A stretch of DNA of 6,620 nucleotides from Phycisphaerae bacterium SM23_33 (GTDB lineage: Bacteria > Planctomycetota > Phycisphaerae > SM23-33): assembly GCA_001303665.1 (NCBI GenBank), contig LJUF01000197.1:1-6620 (forward strand), in the 5' to 3' direction. The notes under the pieces were generated by a model that ran no database searches, had not been told where the DNA came from, and saw nothing but the letters and a program-made list of their open reading frames with translations. Positions 1 to 4,424 of this stretch are shown here, piece by piece (positions within the stretch are counted from its first letter, which is position 1; every line of letters begins with the position of its first letter). A program made the translations under genes and the position numbers.

Positions 1-63
1 CAAATAACGATGCCGCAACACCCGAAGTGCGTTGTCGGTCAATTGCAGTGGGTTGGCTTGCAT
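1..63 (-). CDS. nrdJ: N-terminus of a probable adenosylcobalamin-dependent (class II) ribonucleoside-diphosphate reductase, partial at window edge
   Basis: Only 21 codons are inside the window. On the minus strand the ATG at 63-61 opens MQANPLQLTDN followed by ALRVLRHRYL, in frame to base 1. The pattern 'L-[ST]-[DE]-N-A-hydrophobic-x-V-L-x-x-R-Y-L' is the characteristic opening of class II, B12-dependent ribonucleotide reductases, which reduce ribonucleotides to deoxyribonucleotides in the cytoplasm without needing oxygen. The start is well supported: an in-frame TGA lies two codons upstream, and a GGAAGGG Shine-Dalgarno-like run precedes the ATG. The catalytic domain is outside the window, so identification rests on this short motif alone. 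Another protein beginning with a similar helix cannot be excluded. The plus-strand frames over this interval read as proline/arginine-rich nonsense. Confidence 0.62.
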   Translation of the reverse strand, partial: MQANPLQLTDNALRVLRHRYL

Positions 64-241
64 GGTTCAGGCCCTTCCGCTTCGGCGACAACATTTTACC
101 CGCCGCGGCGCGCCGCGCCTCCACGCCGGCACCCCGCCGAGCCGATCCGAAGCCGCCCATCCCGCCCGCCGGCCGCCGACGTCAAGACGCAAAACGCGAC
201 CGGCCCCGTTCGAAAAAAACAACGGCAGGATGCCCTCGAAG

Positions 242-280
242 AAGCGGCTGACCGCTGACGCAAGGCTTTGCCGCTTTTTT
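242..280 (+). terminator. Terminator-like hairpin with T6 run in the nrdJ-side leader region
   Basis: AAGCGGC at 242-248 can pair with GCCGCTT at 270-276, and T275-T280 follows directly. The 21-nt loop contains a small GCAA/TTGC hairpin. The geometry resembles an intrinsic terminator reading rightward, but no rightward gene ends here. It may be fortuitous, may end an antisense transcript, or may simply be leader structure for the leftward gene. Confidence 0.25.
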
Positions 281-339
281 CGCGCGCATTCCCGCTAAAG
301 CGAACGGAAAATCTTTGTCGAAAAATATTGTGGTTATGC

Positions 340-369
340 TTGCAAAATAATTAGCGACGTGTGTACAAC
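340..369 (+). promoter_or_regulatory. Candidate promoter for the 21-residue basic-peptide gene
   Basis: TTGCAA at 340-345 and TACAAC at 364-369 are separated by 18 nt and lie inside the only A/T-rich segment of the region. Each box matches the sigma-70 consensus at four of six positions. This would give a 5' untranslated region of about 55 nt before the strong Shine-Dalgarno at 416-424. It is weak evidence by sequence alone; TTGTCG at 315-320 is another possible -35. Confidence 0.3.
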
Positions 370-415
370 GCTGTCACGTTCTTTGTACGCGGCTTCTTTC
401 CGTGGAAAAGGGAAG

Positions 416-424
416 GGAGGTGAT
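416..424 (+). promoter_or_regulatory. Near-perfect Shine-Dalgarno (GGAGGTGAT)
   Basis: Nine consecutive bases match the complement of the conserved 16S rRNA 3' end and end 5 nt before the ATG at 430. It is the strongest ribosome binding site visible in the window, and it is the main reason to accept the 21-codon ORF as translated and to place its start at 430. Confidence 0.8.
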
Positions 425-429
425 TGTAA

Positions 430-495
430 ATGGCGAAGAAGAGAGCCGCAAAGAAGAAGGCAACAAAGAAGAAAGCTGCAAAGAAGAAGAAGTAA
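430..495 (+). CDS. 21-residue lysine/alanine-rich microprotein (histone H1-tail-like)
   Basis: The ORF runs from ATG at 430 to TAA at 493-495. It encodes MAKKRAAKKKATKKK followed by AAKKKK; 13 of 21 residues are Lys or Arg and nearly all the rest are Ala. The (A)KKAAKKK pattern matches C-terminal tails of eukaryotic histone H1 and bacterial H1-like DNA-binding proteins, so nucleic-acid binding or charge neutralisation is a reasonable inference, not a demonstrated role. Support for translation is the Shine-Dalgarno at 416-424; support for an independent transcript is the intrinsic terminator at 586-626. The coding strand is almost pure purine, unlike the G/C-ending codons of neighbouring genes. 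A similar Lys/Ala-rich stretch continues in the +1 frame after the stop (494-535), so this may be the visible part of a longer, frameshifted product. It is too short for standard gene callers. Confidence 0.6.
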   Translation: MAKKRAAKKKATKKKAAKKKK

Positions 496-535
496 CGCCA
501 CGAAGAGAAAAGCAGCCAAGAAGAAACAACCGTAA
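494..535 (+). other. +1-frame continuation of the Lys/Ala-rich peptide
   Basis: Skipping the single T at 493 gives codons 494-532 encoding NATKRKAAKKKQP, then TAA at 533-535. Composition and the KRKAAKKK motif match the preceding peptide, whereas the other two frames over this interval give Glu/Ser- or Glu/Arg-rich text. Either the ribosome shifts at AAG-TAA-C (34 residues in total), or a one-base change or assembly error has split an originally longer ORF. The continuation ends just before the hairpin at 539-562. Confidence 0.35.
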
Positions 536-538
536 AAG

Positions 539-562
539 GACCGCTGATGGACTTCAGCGGTC
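539..562 (+). other. Perfect 9-bp stem-loop downstream of the basic-peptide ORF
   Basis: GACCGCTGA (539-547) and TCAGCGGTC (554-562) are exact reverse complements around the 6-nt loop TGGACT. No T-run follows, so it is not an intrinsic terminator by itself. It lies 43 nt after the in-frame stop and 3 nt after the +1-frame stop, so it could stabilise the mRNA 3' region or be a structured part of a small RNA. It lies too far from the putative shift site to be an obvious frameshift stimulator. Confidence 0.6.
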
Positions 563-585
563 GCCCGAATGGGAAAGAAGTCGGG

Positions 586-626
586 AGCAGTAGGTGCCCA
601 GCCACGGCAGCACCTACTGCTTTTTT
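586..626 (+). terminator. Strong intrinsic (Rho-independent) terminator
   Basis: AGCAGTAGGTGC (586-597) pairs perfectly with GCACCTACTGCT (610-621) around a 12-nt loop, and T621-T626 forms the U-tract. The 12-bp stem running directly into six Ts is the classic architecture. It ends the short transcription unit carrying the Lys/Ala-rich peptide and marks that unit as separate from parA. Confidence 0.88.
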
Positions 627-1061
627 GCGCCGGCTTTCCTGCGGCGGCAGCACGTGGCTGAAGAGACAAGGGCGCCGCCGTCGGCGCGCGGTCCGCTTGG
701 CGGCTCTCAACGAGACGGAGACGAGGCAAAGCACGGCACAACGGGAACCGGGAACCTTCGCGGAAAGGCGCGGGTGTTGGACGTCGGGCCTCGCCCGCCG
801 GCCGGGGGCAGTGGCCCCATCCTTTCGGCCGGCGCAAGCCGCGAAGGCATCATCACAAGCCTTTTGTATGGAAAACCTTACGCGCCTCAATTCGCCGGCT
901 CCTTTACTCGGTTTCGACTTCGCGTCCAACGGCCTTGCTTCGGGCCTCTTGCCCGGAGCAGCGTCTTACCAGCCCCTCAAGACCTCCTGACCCGCCCAGG
1001 CGGGAGATCTTCGGAGTCACGCCACGATTCGGCCGCGGGCCCCCGGCCTGACCAGACGAAC
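627..1061. other. Long intergenic region with no supported gene
   Basis: Several open frames cross this stretch on both strands, but their translations lack recognisable motifs, have no convincing ribosome sites, and overlap one another without codon bias favouring any frame. I searched for conserved cores of tRNA, RNase P RNA, SRP RNA and tmRNA and saw none. Composition is uneven: about 840-930 is less GC-rich than its flanks. The only clear structure is the hairpin at 935-961. The region could hold a non-coding RNA or decayed sequence. Confidence 0.5.
935..961 (+). other. Stable GC-rich hairpin in the parA upstream region
   Basis: TTGCTTCGGGC (935-945) pairs with GCCCGGAGCAG (951-961) around the loop CTCTT, giving 11 base pairs including two G-U pairs when read on the plus strand. 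No T-run follows. It lies about 125 nt before parA and has no assigned role. Confidence 0.45.
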
Positions 1062-1089
1062 TTGCGGGACGGGGGCGCCGGCCTATAAT
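1062..1089 (+). promoter_or_regulatory. Promoter overlapping the parA start codon (TTGCGG-16-TATAAT)
   Basis: A perfect consensus -10 box, TATAAT, occupies 1084-1089 in an otherwise G/C-rich stretch, and TTGCGG at 1062-1067 is a half-matching -35 with a 16-nt spacer. The last two bases of the -10 box are the first two bases of the annotated ATG. Transcription from this box would begin about 1096-1097, at or just before the in-frame GTG at 1097, implying a leaderless mRNA. Confidence 0.5.
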
Positions 1090-2068
1090 GGCCACCGTGC
1101 GAAGCATTGCCGTGACCAATCAGAAAGGCGGGGTGGGGAAAACCACGACGGTCGCCAACCTCGGCGCGGCCCTGGCCCAGCGCGGCCTGTACGTCTGCCT
1201 GGTCGACCTGGACCCCCAGGCCCACCTCACGCTGCACTTCGGCATCGACCCGACGGCTCTGAACGCCACCACGTACGACGTGCTCACCGCCGACGTCCCC
1301 CTCAGCCGCGCCGCCATCCTCGTGGAGAACCATCTCACGGTAATCCCATCGGTCATCGACCTGGCGGCCGCCGAGGTCGAAATGGCCGGCACCGTCGGGC
1401 GCGAGCAAATCCTCCGGGACCGCATCGCGGCCGAGACCTTCCCCTACGACCTGCTCATGATCGATTGCCCGCCCAGCCTGGGGCTGCTCACCCTCAACGC
1501 CCTGGCCGCCGCCGAGGAAGTCATCATCCCGCTTCAGCCGCACTTCCTGGCCCTGCAGGGCCTAGGCAAGCTCCTCGAAACCGTCTCCCTGGTTCAGCGG
1601 CGGATCAACGCGGGTCTGAAGATCTCCGGCGTCGTCTTCTGCATGCACGAAGGGGCCACGCGCCTGGCCGCCGAGGTGGTCGAAGACGTGACGCGGTTCT
1701 TCAGCTCCTCACGCGGCGCCGGCCGCCCCTGGTCGGAGGCGCGGATCTACCGGACACGAATCCGCCGGAACATCAAGCTGGCCGAGTGCCCCAGCCACGG
1801 GACGACCATCGGCCACTACGACCCCTTCTCCCTGGGCGCGGCCGACTACTCGGCCCTGGCGGAGGAGTTCATGGCGGCCTGCGAAGGCCGGCCGGCCGGA
1901 GAACACGAACCTGCCCGGCCACAGGCCCAACCCGCGCCGGAAGCAGTCCAGCCGGCGCCGGCGGAGGCCGCAAGCGCCCCGGATCAACCCCAACCCGCGC
2001 AGGAACAGGACGAAGCCTCGGCCACCGCCGCCAACCCGGCCGCCCTGCCGCCCGAGGCGGCGCCGTGA
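1088..2068 (+). CDS. parA: ParA/Soj-family partition ATPase with disordered C-terminal tail
   Basis: The protein is a MinD/ParA-type P-loop ATPase that dimerises on ATP and binds DNA non-specifically to position chromosome origins, plasmids or protein cargo. The deviant Walker A motif KGGVGKTT lies at residues 13-20 with its signature lysine K13, followed by the Walker A' segment LVDLDPQ (38-44), Walker B MIDCPPS (124-130), and the family C-terminal pattern RRNIKLAECPSHG...YDP. After about residue 265 comes a 60-residue tail rich in Pro, Ala, Gln and Glu, which is not part of the fold and is probably disordered. No ParB or parS-like element is visible nearby, so this may be an orphan or cargo-positioning ParA. 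The start is uncertain: ATG 1088 lacks a clear Shine-Dalgarno and overlaps a TATAAT box, while GTG 1097 would give the typical N-terminus RSIAVTNQKGGVGKT. The family call is secure; the cargo is unknown. Confidence 0.93.
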   Translation: MATVRSIAVTNQKGGVGKTTTVANLGAALAQRGLYVCLVDLDPQAHLTLHFGIDPTALNATTYDVLTADVPLSRAAILVENHLTVIPSVIDLAAAEVEMAGTVGREQILRDRIAAETFPYDLLMIDCPPSLGLLTLNALAAAEEVIIPLQPHFLALQGLGKLLETVSLVQRRINAGLKISGVVFCMHEGATRLAAEVVEDVTRFFSSSRGAGRPWSEARIYRTRIRRNIKLAECPSHGTTIGHYDPFSLGAADYSALAEEFMAACEGRPAGEHEPARPQAQPAPEAVQPAPAEAASAPDQPQPAQEQDEASATAANPAALPPEAAP

Positions 2069-2079
2069 AAGCCCACGCC

Positions 2080-2098
2080 AGCCCGGCCGGTGCGGGCT
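2080..2098. terminator. Possible bidirectional hairpin between convergent parA and trpE
   Basis: AGCCCG (2080-2085) pairs with CGGGCT (2093-2098) around a 7-nt loop in the 28-bp gap between the two stop codons, and it overlaps the trpE stop. It has no T-run on either strand, so any termination would be weak or would depend on another factor. Confidence 0.3.
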
Positions 2099-3605
2099 AA
2101 TCCCCAAATCCCGCCTCGGCCACTTCGATGGCCCGAAGCAGCGCCCGGGCCTTGTTGATGGTCTCCTGGTACTCCCGGGCCGGCACCGAGTCGGCGACGA
2201 TGCCCGCCCCCACCTGGACGTACGCCTTGCCGCCGGTGACGACCATCGTCCGCAGGGCGATGCAGGTGTCCATGTTCCCGCTGAAGTCCACGTAGCCCAG
2301 CGCCCCGGCGTAAGGCCCGCGGCGGGTCGGCTCCAGCTCGTCGATGATCTCCATGGCACGGATCTTCGGCGCGCCGCTGACCGTGCCCACCGGCAGAGAC
2401 GCCCGCAGGGCATCGAAGGCGGTTTTGTCTTGGGCCAATTTGCCCGTGACGTTGGTGACGATGTGCATGACGTGGCTGTAGCGCTCGACGGCCATCACGT
2501 CCGAGAGATGGATGCTTCTGGGCTCGGCCACCCGTCCCACGTCGTTCCGGGCCAGGTCCACCAGCATGATGTGCTCGGCCCGTTCCTTCTCGTCGGCCAG
2601 CAGCTCGGCCTCCAGGGCCTTGTCTTCGGCCTCGGTGGCACCGCGCGGCCGGGTCCCGGCCAGCGGGCGCGAGGTGATCACGCCGTCCTCGACGCGGCAG
2701 AGGATCTCCGGCGAGGACCCCACCAGCGTCACCTCGGGCGTGTTCAGCAGGAACATGAACGGCGAGGGGTTGACCACGCGCAGGGCCCGATAGATGTCGA
2801 ACGGCTCGGCCTCGGTGGCCACGCCCAGCCGCTGAGACAGCACCACCTGGAGGATGTCGCCGGCGCGGATGTATTCCTTGCACTTCTGGACCGCCTGCTC
2901 GAAGGTTGGCCTGGCGAAGTTCGACTCGAACGGGGCCTGCGGCAGCCCCTCCAGCGTGACCTCGCCGACCCCCCGGCCGTTGCCGGCGCGGACGCGGCCG
3001 ATGGTCCGCTCGATGGACTCGGTGGCCTCGCGGTAGGCGCTGCCCGGGTCGCCCTTGACGTGGGCGTTGCAGACCACCTTGATGGTCTTGGACACGTGGT
3101 CGAAGATGACCATGGTCCGGTACAGGCCGAAGCTCAGGTCCGGCAGGTGCAGATCGTCGCCCGGGCCCTCGCCCAGCCGCTCGTAGTACCGCACCATGTC
3201 GTAGGCGGCATATCCGACCACGCCGCCGGTGAAGCGCGGCAGGTTGGGCAGGTGCACCGCGCGGTACGGTGCCATCAGCTCGCGCAATTCGGCCAGCGGG
3301 TCGTCGGACTGCTTCTCCTGCGGCTGGCCGCCGCGCCGGCGGACGACGACCCGGTCGCGCCTGACGGTGAAGGTGACCTCCGGGTCGACGGCCACGAAGG
3401 AATACCGGGCGATTCGCTCCCCGCCGACCACGCTTTCCAGCAGGAAGGCGTGGGGCGCCGGGGCGAAGCCCGCAGGATAGGCCAGACGCTGATACGCGCT
3501 GACCGGCGTGAGCGCGTCGGCCAGCAGCTGCCGATACACCGGGACCGTGTTGCCTTTCTCAGCCAGGGAGCAGAAATCCGTAAAGTTGGGGTAATGGTGT
3601 TTCAT
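2097..3605 (-). CDS. trpE: Anthranilate synthase component I
   Basis: This enzyme converts chorismate to anthranilate in the first committed step of tryptophan synthesis, using ammonia supplied by the TrpG glutaminase subunit. From ATG 3605 the product is 502 residues, normal for TrpE. The N-terminal domain carries LLES at residues 55-58, the motif of the tryptophan feedback site, which favours TrpE over its paralogue PabB. The chorismate-binding domain shows EYIRAGDILQVVLSQR, GSSPE, SRPLAGTRPRG, EHIMLVDLARND (about 344-355), PVGTVSGAPK (about 405-414), GPYAGALGY and QVGAGIVADSVP, in family order. I chose ATG 3605 because the frame extends upstream only to a TTG at 3635, which would add a non-family N-terminus. 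The Shine-Dalgarno is weak, consistent with regulated translation. No trpG or trpD follows in the window; the gene converges on parA. A Trp-rich leader ORF lies upstream. Confidence 0.96.
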   Translation of the reverse strand: MKHHYPNFTDFCSLAEKGNTVPVYRQLLADALTPVSAYQRLAYPAGFAPAPHAFLLESVVGGERIARYSFVAVDPEVTFTVRRDRVVVRRRGGQPQEKQSDDPLAELRELMAPYRAVHLPNLPRFTGGVVGYAAYDMVRYYERLGEGPGDDLHLPDLSFGLYRTMVIFDHVSKTIKVVCNAHVKGDPGSAYREATESIERTIGRVRAGNGRGVGEVTLEGLPQAPFESNFARPTFEQAVQKCKEYIRAGDILQVVLSQRLGVATEAEPFDIYRALRVVNPSPFMFLLNTPEVTLVGSSPEILCRVEDGVITSRPLAGTRPRGATEAEDKALEAELLADEKERAEHIMLVDLARNDVGRVAEPRSIHLSDVMAVERYSHVMHIVTNVTGKLAQDKTAFDALRASLPVGTVSGAPKIRAMEIIDELEPTRRGPYAGALGYVDFSGNMDTCIALRTMVVTGGKAYVQVGAGIVADSVPAREYQETINKARALLRAIEVAEAGFGD

Positions 3606-3646
3606 GGCATTTCTCGCGACATCCGGGAACCTCAATACCTGTCATC

Positions 3647-3696
3647 GGCGCGAAGCGCCCCACGGCTTAGCAGGCCGAGATGCTCGTCCGCGGACG
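3647..3696 (-). promoter_or_regulatory. Structured segment of the trpE leader RNA
   Basis: Three short stems follow the Trp codons of the leader ORF in RNA order. The 12-bp palindrome CGTCCGCGGACG (3685-3696) starts 10 nt after the last Trp codon. Next, CGGC/GCCG around CTGCTAA (3663-3677) encloses the leader stop codon, and then GGCGC-TTC-GCGCC spans 3647-3659. No U-tract follows the last stem, so I do not see a classical intrinsic attenuator. The stems could instead act on translation or on Rho access. Confidence 0.35.
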
Positions 3697-3786
3697 GCAC
3701 CCCGGCCAGGGCCACACCCAATGTCGCGCGAAACGCATCATGACGCCGACATTGTACGGCCAGAACGCGGAACTGCCAACCGCCAT
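3667..3786 (-). CDS. Candidate tryptophan leader peptide (TrpL-like)
   Basis: Within the leader before trpE, a short minus-strand ORF from ATG 3786 to TAA 3669-3667 encodes 39 residues with four Trp, three of them clustered in HWVWPWPGC. A second possible start, ATG 3741, gives a 24-residue version beginning MMRFARHWVWPW. Trp codons are normally rare, and clusters in a short ORF ahead of trpE are the hallmark of ribosome-mediated attenuation: stalling at Trp codons when charged tRNA-Trp is scarce alters downstream RNA folding. Neither start has a well-spaced Shine-Dalgarno; GGAG lies 12 nt before ATG 3786. TGG arises readily in GC-rich DNA, so chance remains possible. Position, downstream stems and the upstream promoter all point the same way, but the mechanism is inferred. 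Confidence 0.48.
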   Translation of the reverse strand: MAVGSSAFWPYNVGVMMRFARHWVWPWPGCRPRTSISAC

Positions 3787-3843
3787 CTGCGGCCGGATCT
3801 CCGCCCTCACCCGTCCGCCTTGCCGGCCACGATGCAGAGGCGT

Positions 3844-3870
3844 AGTATAGGCAAAGCATAACGCAACCAA
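3844..3870 (-). promoter_or_regulatory. Candidate trpE promoter (TTGGTT-15-TATACT)
   Basis: On the minus strand TATACT (3849-3844) matches five of six -10 consensus bases, and TTGGTT (3870-3865) begins with the invariant TTG; the 15-nt spacer is slightly short. Initiation near 3837 would give a leader of about 230 nt before trpE, containing the Trp-rich ORF and the stems, which is the expected layout for an attenuated trp gene. Confidence 0.42.
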
Positions 3871-3908
3871 CTTCCCTCTCGGGAACGTGTTGGGGAAAGG
3901 GGCGCGGC

Positions 3909-4346
3909 TTGAAAGCCAGGCAGGTCATTTGCGCGGCCTTGCGGAGATACGCAGGGATTTTCCTGCTCGCCCTTGGGCTTTTTTCGACCAAGGTCTGGAA
4001 CAGACCGGGAGCCGCTCGGACCGGCGGCCGGCTCGAAGAGGCTGCGGACCCGGCCGTGCTGGCCCTGGCCAAGAACAAGTCCTGGGACGAGCTGCGGCAG
4101 CTTGGGGAGAAGCCAGACGCCGAGCCCGCACTCCCGCAGATGCGCTGCCGCGGCATGGTCACGGACTTCTGCCGCCCGGGGCAGATGAAGTCCCTGACCG
4201 TGGACGAGACCCGCAGGCGGCACCGGGTCGTCCCGATCGCCTCCAGGACCCACCGGCGGCATCCGGGCGCGGCCAGCCGGCCTCCGGCGCGCCACGGCGC
4301 CGAGGCGCGCCCTGGCTGGGCCGGCGGCCAAATCCTGATACAATGA
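3909..4346 (+). CDS. Hypothetical small membrane-anchored or exported protein
   Basis: I do not recognise this protein. The TTG at 3909 follows AAAGGGG at a 6-nt spacing and opens a 145-residue frame. Residues 1-24 have a basic start (MKAR, then RRY) and a hydrophobic stretch (AGIFLLALGLFS), looking like an uncleaved signal anchor or signal peptide. Residues about 40-100 read as a normal soluble segment (ADPAVLALAKNKSWDELRQLGEKP...DFCRPGQMKSLTVDETRR), and their codons end mostly in G or C, as in flanking real genes. After about residue 100 the sequence turns into Arg/His/Pro-rich text overlying a strong hairpin at 4271-4322, so the true C-terminus may have been lost to a frameshift, or the tail may be unconstrained. 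The TGA at 4344-4346 overlaps the candidate amrS -10 box. The minus-strand frame over the interval looks like a shadow. Confidence 0.5.
   Translation: MKARQVICAALRRYAGIFLLALGLFSTKVWNRPGAARTGGRLEEAADPAVLALAKNKSWDELRQLGEKPDAEPALPQMRCRGMVTDFCRPGQMKSLTVDETRRRHRVVPIASRTHRRHPGAASRPPARHGAEARPGWAGGQILIQ
4271..4322 (+). other. Long GC-rich imperfect inverted repeat with two GGCGCGCC copies
   Basis: GGCCAGCC (4271-4278) can pair with GGCTGGGCC (4314-4322, one bulged G). Inside, the self-complementary octamer GGCGCGCC occurs at 4286-4293 and 4304-4311 and can pair with itself across GGCGCC. No T-run follows. It may form a structured RNA end upstream of the amrS promoter or may simply reflect composition. 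Confidence 0.4.
4336..4344 (+). promoter_or_regulatory. Candidate extended -10 promoter for amrS (TGATACAAT)
   Basis: TG at 4336-4337, one base, then TACAAT at 4339-4344 gives an extended -10 element matching five of six -10 positions. No good -35 is present at the usual distance, which is typical of extended -10 promoters. Initiation near 4351 would leave a leader of about 74 nt before the amrS ATG. Confidence 0.4.
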
Positions 4347-4424
4347 TGTGCACACTCAATGGCGTTGGCTGGGAATGCCGTTGACAGGACCTGCTGTCTG
4401 AAGCCCAACACAACGGGATCGGTC

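Larger units (their letters stand above)
64..415. other. Divergent intergenic region between nrdJ-like gene and basic-peptide gene
   Basis: This stretch separates a leftward and a rightward gene. The first half (about 100-200) is very C/G-rich. Around 305-370 composition changes abruptly to A/T-rich, which is where promoters for both directions would be expected. The open frames here give Pro/Arg-rich translations with no recognisable motif, so I call no gene. I looked for the conserved B12-box of a cobalamin riboswitch on the nrdJ leader strand and did not see it. Confidence 0.6.

Noticed and set aside
1..258. Plus-strand open frames running in from the left edge
   Set aside because: Their translations become Pro/Arg-rich with no motif, and the minus strand over 1-63 gives a recognisable reductase N-terminus with a proper start.
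64..300. Possible cobalamin riboswitch in the leader of the B12-dependent reductase
   Set aside because: The conserved B12-box could not be found on the leader strand; the nearest resemblance near 215-250 mismatches the core.
328..345. Sigma-54-like GG...GC pattern at GTGGTTATGCTTGC
   Set aside because: The spacing between GG and GC is 8 nt instead of the required 10.
250..547. The 9-mer GACCGCTGA occurs at 250-258 and again at 539-547
   Set aside because: Flanks differ, and only the second copy has its inverted partner, so a chance repeat is more likely than a regulatory pair.
334..929. Long minus-strand frames containing runs of Phe, Leu and Ala that look like a membrane protein
   Set aside because: The Phe-rich segment is the exact antisense of the AAG-rich peptide gene, and the frames run through the strong plus-strand terminator.
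915..960. tRNA-like TTTCGACTTC motif
   Set aside because: It does not match the T-loop GTTCGANTC closely, and no acceptor, anticodon or D-arm can be built around it.
2430..3743. 437-codon plus-strand frame opposite trpE
   Set aside because: It is a high-GC shadow of trpE: rich in His, Asp and Gly with no domain, while the minus strand encodes unmistakable TrpE motifs.
4381..4386. Perfect -35 consensus TTGACA upstream of amrS
   Set aside because: No -10-like sequence lies 15-19 nt downstream (the position reads CCCAAC), so the extended -10 at 4336-4344 is preferred.
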